NCBI GenBank assembly: GCA_964017125.1
Contig: OZ024903.1
Coordinates: forward strand, 109,250,863 to 109,314,862
DNA length: 64,000 nt
Reading direction: 5' to 3'
Source: Flabesymbios commensalis
Lineage: Eukaryota; Annelida; Polychaeta; Terebellida; Flabelligeridae
In this document: in pieces, positions 24,601 to 33,558 of the stretch
Layout: each line of letters opens with the position of its first letter
Numbering within the stretch: the stretch's first letter is position 1
Position numbers and translations under genes: made by a program
Notes under the pieces: generated by a model
Seen by the model: the letters and a program-made list of their open reading frames with translations, nothing else
The model's database searches: none
What the model was told of the DNA's origin: nothing

Positions 24601-25085
24601 CGAGAACGCAGGGCGCGTTTTTGGTACGTTAATATCCAGATTTCTCGTGACCTAATTCCTGCCGCTTACGAAAATGAAAAAAACTCGTTAACGATCCTCA
24701 TATGCAAATGAGCTATTCATAAGAGCTCGTTTGTTTTCTGTATGATAAAACGGGGCCATGGCTATATTTCAAATAGGCCTAGATCAGCCCCGTTTTATCA
24801 AACTGAAAAGATACGAGCTCGTAATAATAGCGCATTTGCATATGAGGATCGTTAAGATTTAGGAGTGAGTCATTAATAGCTCATTTGCATATGAGGATCG
24901 TTAAGATTCAACGAGTGGGTCAGAGTGCTCGTATCCTCCCTATACATGTTAAAGAGGAAGACATACGAGGAAAGTCAACGAGCTTTTTATAATCTCGTAA
25001 GCGGCAGGCAAAGGTCACGAGAATTAACGAGAGCTCGTATTTTTTCAGGTTGATAAAACGGGGCAGGTTATTATTTATTTTGGAC
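24600..25085. mobile_element. Palindromic repeat with duplicated octamer-bearing block
   Basis: Arms pair across the block: CTGCCGCTTACGA against TCGTAAGCGGCAG, TGATAAAACGGGGC against GCCCCGTTTTATCA, and GAGCTCGT on both strands. CATATGCAAATGAG or its reverse complement CTCATTTGCATATG occurs three times (near 24699, 24834 and 24879), each beside GATCCTCATATG or GAGGATCGTTAAGAT. The structure is compound, as if one palindrome carried a partial internal duplication. Confidence 0.6.
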
Positions 25086-25619
25086 GTTGATATGATATAA
25101 AAAAAATTGCTTAGGCCTACATAATTGGCGGATCCAGCCGCCCCCCCCCCCCCCCCCACGCCCCGCGTTTAGAAAAACGCCTAAATGTTTTGCTCTAGCT
25201 AGAATGCGTCATTTGAGGCCTTAATTTTTAAATGCCCCAGACCCCTCTAAACAGCTAAAGCATAGGGCCTATTGGTCTTGTCAAACTAAACTAGGCCAAA
25301 AGTGTTACATGATAAGAAACAATTAAAACACATTAGACTGTCTATATATTATTGTTTTTTGTATTTCCTGATAGTAGGCTACAATATCTGTAGTTTGTTG
25401 CTGAAAAGTTGTAAGTCAATTCGCTCGATGTGGAGCTCAGGAGATGCTTTTTTCTGAGCCTGGTGCTTTCAGGGTGACGTACGACGTGATGCTTCTAAAG
25501 GCCTACATAATTCTCGTTTGAATTAATTGGGGGATATATAATAGCTATTGAGCTGGTGAAATTGATGTGAAGAGATGATCTGATGCAAGGGTAATATGTT
25601 AAAACAAACAGGGTTGACA
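25086..25619. other. Intergenic DNA, nothing recognised
   Basis: Includes a C run at 25141-25157 beside GGCGGATCCAGCCG, probably one end of a decayed CGGATCC-type element. No gene. Confidence 0.4.
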
Positions 25620-25930
25620 GAACGTCGAATACGAATACGAATAATTTATTTGATAAGCCTATGGCCCGTACAAAAATGAGCATAATACAACAATACAGTA
25701 AGTTCAAGTTCACATAGTAAGCATAATGTCACATAACTATTTCAATGCGTCACAATATGTTTTTTCTGCGTTGAATTGAGTGATATATCATGTTTGAATC
25801 TTCCATTTGTAACATAGCCTAGAATTGAAAGAGATTTCATTTGGGAGGCTATGGAATGGGCTGAGATACTTGACACGCAGCTCATGGTAAACTGGGCAAT
25901 GCAATAGCAATCGAAGAATGAATGTCATCC

Positions 25931-26143
25931 TCCTCGTGCTCCGTAGTCAGTATTGTGGGGAGCCTCCGTGACCGAGAGGTAGCGTGTTCGGCCTCAGACC
26001 GCCAGGTCGAATTTCTGGTCCTGTGTCTGGAGGACAGTGCCATCTCAATCATCTCACCATTCTCAGGAGGTTCTCCTGGCCCAGTTTAGCCTATATGTGC
26101 ATAAAGGTGGCCTAAAGCCCAATTCATTTCCTCGTGCTCCGTA
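25931..26143 (+). mobile_element. tRNA-derived SINE with 15-bp target duplication
   Basis: Body 25946-26128 (183 bp), flanked by the direct repeat TCCTCGTGCTCCGTA at 25931-25945 and 26129-26143. The head resembles a tRNA: GTGACCGAGAGGTAGC matches a Pol III A box and CAGGTCGAATTTCTGG a degenerate B box. The tail contains CTCCTGGCCCAGTTTAGCC and ends GGCCTAAAGCCCAATTCATT. It interrupts LINE-B. A second copy in the opposite orientation is at about 28565-28752. Confidence 0.85.
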
Positions 26144-26443
26144 TACACATAGGGCACACCGTTTCCTTATCATTTACAAATCTGTATTTATGAATCAGAA
26201 TGACACTTACACCCATTCTAAAGCGAGATATCAGTCTACTTATTACTACTGGTTTAATATGATTTAAATACATTCCTTTATACCGAGACTGTTTAAAATT
26301 CTTGTATATAAAATACCTGTTACTCATCTCCTCTACGGTTTGCCGCCATATGTTATCACTTTCTACTATTATTCGCAACTTCAGGTTATTTAAAAATACC
26401 CGGGGCTGTTCTACCTGCTGTAGATCCCATACATTGAAATGAA

Positions 26444-27180
26444 TTAATAACTCCTGATTTTACCACACCAGTTTTGGTGATTTCCATCGTACCGCATCAT
26501 GTTATACACTTTACGGACATTTCTTGAATCCTCCATATTTAATATTCTAATCCAGTATTTAATAGAGCGGAGAACAGCATGAATACGAAGTTCATACCTG
26601 CCTGAATCTCCATAGACCATGACATTAGGCGCGGAGATAGGAACCTGTAACATTTTCTTTAGTGAAAAAAGATGTACATTATCTATAGCAGACATGACAT
26701 TTAAACCCCATAGTTCTGATCCGTATAACAATATAGGCTGTACTTGGGCATCAAACATTTTGCACAAAATAATATAAGAAGTGGTATTCATTCTATTAAG
26801 CAAGCTTGATATTCTACAGAAGGCAATTTTACCTGTTGTCGCTAAGCTACTTAGCATCACAAAGCTGTATCACATAACCAGATAACTCCCCCCCCGTCCA
26901 TGTATTTCATTAGTAATTTCTTGTACCAACAGTGAAAATAGGATAGGGCTTAAAATACAGCCTTGCTTTACACTATTCGGAAAGTCGAATTTTTTTTTTT
27001 TTGAAGAACATTCCATAATATTTCCCGCTTCACAGAATCAAATGCCTTACGAAAATCAATAAAGGCTGCATACACTATTTTACTCTTATTAAGATGTCGG
27101 TGAATTACAGAGTGGAGAACAAAAGCATTATCTACTGTTGAGTAGCCTTTCCTAAAACCAGTCTGTTCATCTGTTATCAT
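26444..27180 (-). pseudogene. LINE-B reverse transcriptase remnant
   Basis: Minus-strand pieces in different frames. 27180-26968 holds DEQTGFRKGYSTVDNAFVLH and the motif A aspartate in FIDFRKAFD. About 26960-26880 holds VKQGCILSPILFS. 26860-26444 holds the thumb/connection motif AQVQPILLYGSELWG. The motif C (xxDD) block between the last two is absent, consistent with an internal deletion of roughly 100 codons. The protein cannot polymerise. Confidence 0.8.
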
Positions 27181-27365
27181 TTCTTTGTGTATCCGTCCAA
27201 GCCGTAAGTCTTTTGTTCAAAATACCAGGAAATATTTTGCTAAACACACTTGTGAGATATATGCCTTTGTAGTTATCTGCATCATTTGGACTACCTTTCT
27301 TATAAATCGGAATTATGACAGCTTTTGACCACAGTTCAGGAAATACGCCTACTGAAAATATACAA

Positions 27366-28329
27366 TTAAACAGTTTTAGTAAGTATGGAACATCGATATG
27401 CGATGACGAAAGAAATATTTCGGCAACTAGTCCACCTGGACCTGCAGCTTTCCTTTTTTTTCAGGTTTTTTAAACTGGTACATATTTCCTCCTCTTTAAA
27501 TATACCATTCAGCATATTAATGTCATCATGTATGAGAGGATATTGTTGGAATATCTCAGTTAATACATTAAAATGTGTATTAAATGCATTATAAAAGTGA
27601 TCATGCCATATCTCTTTATATATGTTAGATGTAAGTCTGGCCTTACTTCCAATTTTTTTCATATTTTGCCAAAAAAGTTTAGCATTACACATATTTATTT
27701 CGAATGCAGATACCATCTTAGCTGAATATTGTTCTTTCTTCTCCCTTAAAAAAGACTTATAAATATGAACGTCGCTCATGAAAATAACAATGTTTATCAT
27801 ATTGGTTATATGACCCTGTGAATTTTTGCAAAAGTTTATGAACAGCTCGCTTCTTAACTCAACACTCTTTATCAAACCATGCATTTCTTGACGGAACAAG
27901 TTTATTGCTTATTGTATATGACATACAATCAGATGCTTTCAAATACAATTCAGTAATAAGTGAGGTGGCAACATTAATATCGAATACAGCTGTTGAAAAA
28001 TATTCATTAATCTCATGGGTTACTAAGCCCGATCTAATTTTCTGAATAAACGTGGGAAGTAGTTCGTCACGCCATCGTAACACAGAGCGATATTCAGTTG
28101 GAATGTTGTGAGGATCTTCAGCTACAGTCACACTACGAAGTGTAGCTTCTATGGGCATATGTGGTGATAGGACATTATATTGTATTGAAAAATATGAAAA
28201 CAATTTACACAGCTCAGGAGAAGCAATGATATAATTAATAAGGCTATTTCCATGCGTAGAAATATATGTGAAAATACCAGAATTGTCAATAGTTCCATTT
28301 ACAACGGTTAAATCGAGAATAGCACACAT
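27366..28329 (-). pseudogene. LINE-B endonuclease C-terminus and inter-domain linker remnant
   Basis: The 28329-27859 frame begins with the last part of an APE-type endonuclease (LDLTVVNGTIDN, FTYISTHGNSLINYIIASPE, SPHMPIEATLR). Here SPHMP stands where the active-site SDHLP is expected, so the catalytic histidine context is altered. The next frame (27899-27366) is the Lys-rich linker before the RT domain (AKLFWQNMKKIGSK). Frames overlap, so the gene is broken. Confidence 0.75.
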
Positions 28330-28564
28330 AGATAAAAGTGACCTTCCAAATTGATTAACCAGGGGCGGAACCAGGCCGGGTCACGTGACCCGGTCATACT
28401 TTTCTATTCAAAAATATCAGGTCCCACTATTTACATGTGGAAGATTTTACATTTACATTTCCAGTATTTTTTATCGCAACTATTATTTAGCATTGACCTT
28501 ATTTCTAATCTAAATCTGTTATTTGTATACGTATGTTAATTTTAATGACTCTAAAGACCGTCAC

Positions 28565-28752
28565 TCCCTTGAAATGAAATATATGGGGTTTTAGGCCACC
28601 TGTGTGCACACATAGGCTAAACTGGGCCAGGAGAACCGCCTGATGATGGCGAGATGACACTGTCCTCCAGACACAGGATTCGAAATTCGAGCCCTGACGG
28701 TCCGAGGCTGAGCAAACTACCTCTCGGTCACAGAGGATCCCCACAATATTGA
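28565..28752 (-). mobile_element. tRNA-derived SINE, second copy
   Basis: The minus strand reads TGTGGGGATCCTCTGTGACC, GAGAGGTAGTTTGCTCAGCC, GAGGACAGTGTCATCTCGCC and CTCCTGGCCCAGTTTAGCC, collinear with the 25946-26128 SINE. The B-box region is GGGCTCGAATTTCGAATCC. It is more diverged than the first copy, and no target duplication is obvious. Confidence 0.75.
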
Positions 28753-28800
28753 ATGATTACGAGTGAGCGGGGGAAAAACATTTTTTTTTTAAACTTGAAG

Positions 28801-28872
28801 GCCAGGGTGGGTTCGAACCTGCGATCTTCGACTTTCCAAGCAGGCAGCTTTAACCACTGCACAAGGGCCCCG
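28801..28872 (-). mobile_element. tRNA-like sequence, probably another SINE head or tRNA pseudogene
   Basis: On the minus strand GGGGCCCTTGTGCAGTGGTT gives an A-box-like start, GCAG...CTGC can form a D stem, and GCAGGTTCGAACCC is a perfect B-box consensus. The acceptor and T stems do not pair well, and the anticodon stem is poor, so it is unlikely to be a functional tRNA. Confidence 0.55.
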
Positions 28873-29143
28873 CCCTACCATTAATTTGAACAATAACTAG
28901 AAAAATAAATACAAACTGCCATTATATTGCTAAATTAGACCTACTGTGAAGTTGGGTGTATTGGCCATACATCCAATTAATTATTTTAATAATATTTGAT
29001 GTTTGTTATCATTTAAAAAAAAAACAGTGATCGACTAGAGCTGTTGGCTAAAGTCAAAACAATTAATACATAAGTGCCCATCTATGTAGTGGCTAGCTGT
29101 TGGCTCAAATTAACAAGGTGTCTTCCCGAATGACCATATATCA

Positions 29144-29819
29144 AGGACTCTCTCAAGTAGTAGTAGTAGTAAATCATTGCTTTACGTCACTTTTCGGCAC
29201 AAAAGGTCTTTTAAGTGACATTATAATACGATAAAAACGTTGTAGTCAATTAATGAGATGAATGATGTACAGATGATGATGTGAGGGTGATAGGGCATGG
29301 TGGGTTATTGAGAGCGTTTTCCTTCGCTCGCCCGATAAGGAGTTCTGGGCATGTCTAGGGGATATACCCCCAGACATGCCCAGACGGCCGGAGACTTGAG
29401 TTTCGCTGTACAATTTAATGATGAAACTCTGTGGCATTTTGCGCAGCTCCGCTATCCTCGGGTCGGATAGTCCCCAGAGTAACAATAGGAAGGATCACTC
29501 CCTCTGGGTAACTCCATTCATCCCACGTGAGAGACCTAATGTCAAACACGCTATTGCCGGTTATTTAAGGCTACCCGGCCTACATCAGCGCCAGCACTGA
29601 TGCGGGTGCTGCATTGGCTCCGCTGTTGAGTGGAGGAACCAGGGTACGCCACTGGCAATCCGCCCGAAGATTATAGCCAGATACGAGGAGGCTGCAGCTG
29701 CCCTTGGATGATTGCTGTAGACTAGTGCTTCCATACAATGCCGTACACAGCATCCAACAGACGGAACAGATCCCTAATGACCCTCCCCAGATGGGGGCAA
29801 AAAGTAAGGACTCTCTCAA
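29144..29819 (-). mobile_element. 648-bp non-autonomous retroelement with LINE-A-like 3' tail and 14-bp duplication
   Basis: The body 29158-29805 is flanked by AAGGACTCTCTCAA at 29144-29157 and 29806-29819. On the minus strand the 5' end is near TTTTGCCCCCATCTGGGGAG. The 3' end is GTGCCGAAAAGTGACGTAAA followed by GCAATGATT and (TAC)n. That tail closely resembles LINE-A's GGCCGAAAAGTGAAGTAAAG, while the body is unrelated to LINE-A. It contains a strong hairpin GGGCATGTCTGGGGG...GACATGCCC (29346-29383 on plus). It carries no protein I recognise. A 5' partial copy is at 57800-58260. Confidence 0.8.
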
Positions 29820-30529
29820 ATGGATTGGCTGTAGTACATTTTCATTACGGTACATCATGACAATTGCTGAACAGACAATTTTGGACAAATTTGCGAGTCA
29901 GAATCCGTAATAAAAATGAACCGAACTTAGCTTTCAAGAAATGAAGTAGGCCTATACTATTACGCACACACATGGACATAAAGGTTGAACAATGGGGAGA
30001 CTAGGGCATAAAAAGAATATTGTTTGTTTCCGATTTCCGACCGACCCTATCAAAACATGTGCGACCCAAATTTGTTTTATGAATTTCCAAAAAAAAAAGC
30101 GTACAAAAAACAAAAAAATCGTTACGTAATGTACAAATAAGACATGCATGGAAGTGAATTTGGCGCCAAATAAAGTAAAAAATAATTCTTACCTACCGAT
30201 TGGTTGCAGCGACAAAAACATAAAATAAAAAATAAAATAAATTTCCTACCTACCCACTGGTTAAAATGACAACAAATCAGAAACAAACATACATTTTTTT
30301 TCTGGCCTAGGATTTTTTCCCAAATTATATTTTGTTATTATTGTATAGAATTATTGGAATATTATCTATGGTGATCCAAATTACGTTCTATAACCTCCCA
30401 TTTTACAAAAAGTTACTGGCGGTTGGGGAGGGGCATGCCCCTTGACCCCCTGATCGCATTGCTCTTTAAGGCACAGTGTGACCCTGTCAAACTATTTTCT
30501 GGATCCGCCCCTGTTAACACTAGTATCTT

Positions 30530-31156
30530 CGGATTGCAGTGTTTCGTCAAAAATGTCATGCCCCTCATATCGTGTATATCTATATATCATTACTAAAATT
30601 CAAGCTGCCTGTTATGGAATTCAGATCACCACGAAATAAAATGATATATTGATAGTTGCTTAAAATATTCGTAACGGTTTGTTCGAGCATAGCAATTCCA
30701 TCTGGATTATCTTTTTTATCATAATACGGCAAGCTCACGGGAGGAATATATTCGGGAAATAACAGTATATCAGTGCGATACCCAAAAAACCTTCATGCCT
30801 TGCTGGTTCGTATCAATAAGTTTATCATATGACAAGTAGGCACGATGACCAGCCTATCTAGCTGCCTTCATCTTGTTCTTTAACTTTCCAAAGGTTGTGC
30901 GCACAGACTTGGTGAGATCGTCATTAACAAATAGACTTACGGGTTTTTTCCATTTGCCGGCTTCTTTGATCCTTTTTTTTCTTAAACATGGAAAGCTTTA
31001 CAATCACATTACGCTGTTATCCCCGTCTCCCGGGAAGTCTATGTGCCCGCTCAATAGATAAGCTGTCCACTCACTCTTGGTCCATACGAAAATCGGAGCA
31101 CAGGGATTCTCTGACAGCGGATTCGCATTGTTCCCAGGTCTCTCCACGCTCATCAG
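30530..31156 (-). pseudogene. LINE-B ORF1 remnant fused to endonuclease N-part
   Basis: Translating the minus strand from 31156 gives RGETWEQCESAVRESL ... SIERAHRLPG and, further on, a VNDDLTKSVRTTFGKLK / YLSYDKLID block, typical of L1-like/CR1-like ORF1 RNA-binding proteins. It then runs directly into endonuclease sequence (FPEYIPPVSLPYYDKK, LFRGDLNS). The normal ORF1-ORF2 junction and endonuclease start are missing, which suggests an internal deletion. At 31157 the copy is cut by a (TAAG)n retroelement tail. Confidence 0.65.
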
Positions 31157-31157
31157 G

Positions 31158-31240
31158 TAAGTAAGTGAGTAAGTAAGTAAAATATTTGCTTTACTTCACT
31201 CTTCGGCCAGTATGGCCATTTAAAGAATGATTCAACTGCA
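31158..31240 (-). mobile_element. Isolated 3' tail of a LINE-A-related element
   Basis: On the plus strand (TAAG)n is followed by ATTTGCTTTACTTCACTCTT and CGGCCAGTATGGCC: the LINE-A 3' terminus in minus orientation with little or no body. It abuts the truncated end of LINE-B ORF1. Confidence 0.65.
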
Positions 31241-31364
31241 AGACGCGCATGCCTGGGACGGTCAAGTGTAGGCCAACAGTAGCCTATTGAGTACAGATTG
31301 ACGGCATTATTATAGCCACTGAACTGATTACAAGATACTACTTAAACGGGACTTGATCCAATGC

Positions 31365-31562
31365 TGTTTTAATGCTAGGCCAACGTCTGCGACGCTGGCC
31401 CAACATTGAACCAGCATTGAATAAATGTACAATGTTTGAGAGAAAGTCCGCCTGCCCAGCAAACACAAGACATTTGTATAACATTTATACAACGTCGGCC
31501 CAACGTCTTCGACGTTGGTCCAACATTGCATAAAGTCATACAAATGTTTTGTGTTTACTGGG
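31365..31562. mobile_element. Two CCCAGCAAACAC-family elements, one with clean inverted ends
   Basis: 31455-31562 starts CCCAGCAAACACAAGACATT and ends AATGTTTTGTGTTTACTGGG, imperfect inverted repeats of about 18 bp, with GGCCCAACGTCTTCGACGTT inside. A partial relative (GCCAACGTCTGCGACGCTGG) lies just upstream at about 31375-31425. Confidence 0.7.
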
Positions 31563-31853
31563 CATGTCAATACAAGCTTGGGTCAAGCAGTTTCAACATC
31601 CCGGCAGTAATATAGTCAGTTTGTTTGCAAGCAAGCGACCAAGTAGGGGTAAGGGCCAAGATCTTTGAATTATAAACTCATAGATGTCGCTCAAGTATAT
31701 ATGAACTTGCTGTGATTTGAGAACTTGCTCTTAATGAGGCTTTAGGTATGAAACGCATATTTTGTATTATTATGGAATAGGGACTTGGCCTACCCACGGG
31801 CACTATTGCCTTCTGGGGGACCCTTGTCCCGTGGATTTTAACAGTTGACTACA

Positions 31854-33510
31854 CCTTTAAGTGAAAATTCCAGGTATTACAATATCCCATATTGTATAGT
31901 TAAAGTAGTAAAGGAAAGACAAAGCTAATAAAAGCATGTTCGTACTAAAATATTCAATTTAAAGTGTTTGATATGATAAGATGACGATGCTGCTGGCACC
32001 TATATGTAACGAGTCTGATGACATGTTGAAGCGCCTGCACTACAACACAGTTTAATGGGTATAAAAATATCAGTATAAATAATGTAAAATATGAAGTGAA
32101 TTTAAAATGAACGACTTTATATCTCCATGAAATTGGAGTGATTGTGTAAAAACTACAAGTCTAATTCAAAACAGTGTCATTGTCAAAACAAATATATAAT
32201 ATATACTATAATACTATATACTATAATCAAAAAAGTAAACCCATTTAGACATAAACATGAATGACATAAACAATGAACAGAGAAACCATTAAGTAAGTAA
32301 GTAAATGTCTTCTTTACTTCACTTTTCGGCCAGTACGGCCGGAGACATCATGAAACCACAAAAAATTCTCAAAAATTAAAGACTTACAGTGCCCCCACAG
32401 TTGGTAATAAGGTCTGTGATATTGGAGGACATCACAGACCGATCACAAACCGTGAGGACACCGTAAGTCACCACAGGCTAATTGTACGGCAATGGCTTCT
32501 CTATGACATGCTGCATTATCCGCCAGGATGCCACAGAGAAACCTTTAAAACAATAAAGTGAAAAAATAATTATATGGCACTGGTTTCTTTCGGACATCCC
32601 GTCCATTGCCAGGATGCCAAAGAGAAACCACTGCAAACACAAAAAAAACAAATCATAGAGGAACTATGAGTAGACCTACAATGCCCCCACAGCTGGGGAT
32701 CGGGTCTGTCATCGGGAACTAGCACGACAGAGCGATCACAATCCGTGAGAGCACTGTAAGGCACCACAAGTACAATAAAAAAATATATAAAATATATAAA
32801 TATGAATATATAAAGAATATATAAAGAATTTAAACTGAAAACTATTCGAAAATAAACATAACAACCGTACAATTAGCCTGTGGTGACTTACGGTGTCCTC
32901 ACGGTTTGTGATCGCTCTGTGATGTCCTCCAATATCACAGACCTTATTACCAACTGTGGGGGCACTGTGAGTCTTTAATTTTTGAGAATTTTTTGTGGTT
33001 TCATGATTTCTCTGGCCATACTGGCCGAAAAGTGAAGTAAAGAAGACATTTACTTACTTACTTAATGGTTTCTCTGTTCATTGTTTATGTCATTCATATT
33101 TATGTCTAAATGGGTTTATTTTTTTGATTATAGTATATAGTATTATAGTATATATTATATATTTGTTTTGACAATGACACTGTTTTGACTTAGACTTGTA
33201 GTTTTTACACAATCACTCCAATTTCATGGAGATATAGTGACTTGATAAGTCGTTCATTTTATAATAACTTCATATTTTACATTATTTATCCTGATATTTT
33301 TATACTCATTAAACTGTGTTGTAGTGCAGGCGCTACAACATGTCATCAGACTCGTTACATATAGGTGCCAGGAGCATCGTCATCTTATCATATCAAACAC
33401 TTTAAACTGAATATTTTAGTACGATCATGCTTTTATTGGCTTCGTCTTTCCTTTACTACTTTAACTATACAATATGGAATATTGTAATACCTGGAATTTT
33501 CACTTAAATG
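31854..33510. repeat. Large inverted repeat, arms about 640 bp, spacer about 375 bp
   Basis: The left arm 31854-32489 (TTAAGTGAAAATTCCAGG ... AATTGTACGG) is the reverse complement of 32865-33510 (CCGTACAATTAGCCTG ... CCTGGAATTTTCACTTAA). Both arms consist of LINE-A 3' UTR plus a short tail-bearing element, in the same order. The arms are very similar, with a few indels (for example in the block around GAACGACTT). The spacer holds a diverged repeat of part of the arm (32600-32775). Confidence 0.85.
32865..33064 (+). mobile_element. Short non-autonomous element ending in the LINE-A tail
   Basis: The body AATTAGCCTGTGGTGACTTA ... TGTGGGGGCACTGTGAGTC is unrelated to LINE-A coding sequence. It ends GGCCATACTGGCCGAAAAGT, GAAGTAAAG and (TTAC)n, the LINE-A 3' terminus. 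The mirror copy is 32290-32489 on the minus strand, and a tail-less diverged copy is at about 32668-32775. This is a second body type sharing the tail (see 29158-29805). Confidence 0.6.
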
Positions 33511-33558
33511 GCCATACTGGCCGAAAAGTGAAGTAAAGCAAATATTTTACTTACTTAC

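Larger units (their letters stand above)
28355..30518. mobile_element. Compound DNA element with CAGGGGCGGA / TCCGCCCCTG ends, 5-bp duplication TTAAC
   Basis: Body 28360-30513 begins CAGGGGCGGAACCAGG and ends TTCTGGATCCGCCCCTG. TTAAC flanks both sides (28355-28359 and 30514-30518). LINE-B endonuclease sequence resumes in order on the far side, so the block is an insertion. It contains a SINE (28565-28752), a tRNA-like piece (28801-28872) and a 648-bp retroelement (29158-29805) with its own duplication. What remains of the original element shows no transposase. Confidence 0.8.
25620..31156 (-). mobile_element. LINE-B: decayed non-LTR retrotransposon (CR1/L2-like), split by insertions
   Basis: Read on the minus strand: an ORF1 remnant (31156 to about 30870: RGETWEQCESAVRESL, LSIERAHRLPG, then VSLFVNDDLTKSVR, YLSYDKLID), an APE endonuclease (about 30797-30530, continuing 28350-28100: YIPPVSLPYYDKKDN, FRGDLNSITGSL, INYIIASPELC), reverse transcriptase (about 27350-26450) and a CPMC-type C-terminal zinc motif (about 26160). 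The 3' end is a short ATTCGTATTCGTATTCG-type run near 25625. RT motif A (AAFIDFRKAFDSV) and QGCILSPILFS are present, but the stretch that should hold the catalytic YADD is missing. Many stops and frame changes show it is dead. Two insertions split it: a SINE at 25946-26128 and a compound block at 28360-30513. The CR1/L2 assignment rests on motif style only. Confidence 0.8.

Noticed and set aside
28801-28872. Functional tRNA gene on the minus strand
   Set aside because: The A and B boxes are good but the acceptor, anticodon and T stems fail to pair. A SINE head or tRNA pseudogene is more likely.
29158-29805. HDV-like ribozyme at the 5' end of the 648-bp element
   Set aside because: I tried to fold CCCCCATCTGGGGAGGGTCA onward. 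No arrangement gave P1, P2 and P3 together, so no claim is made.
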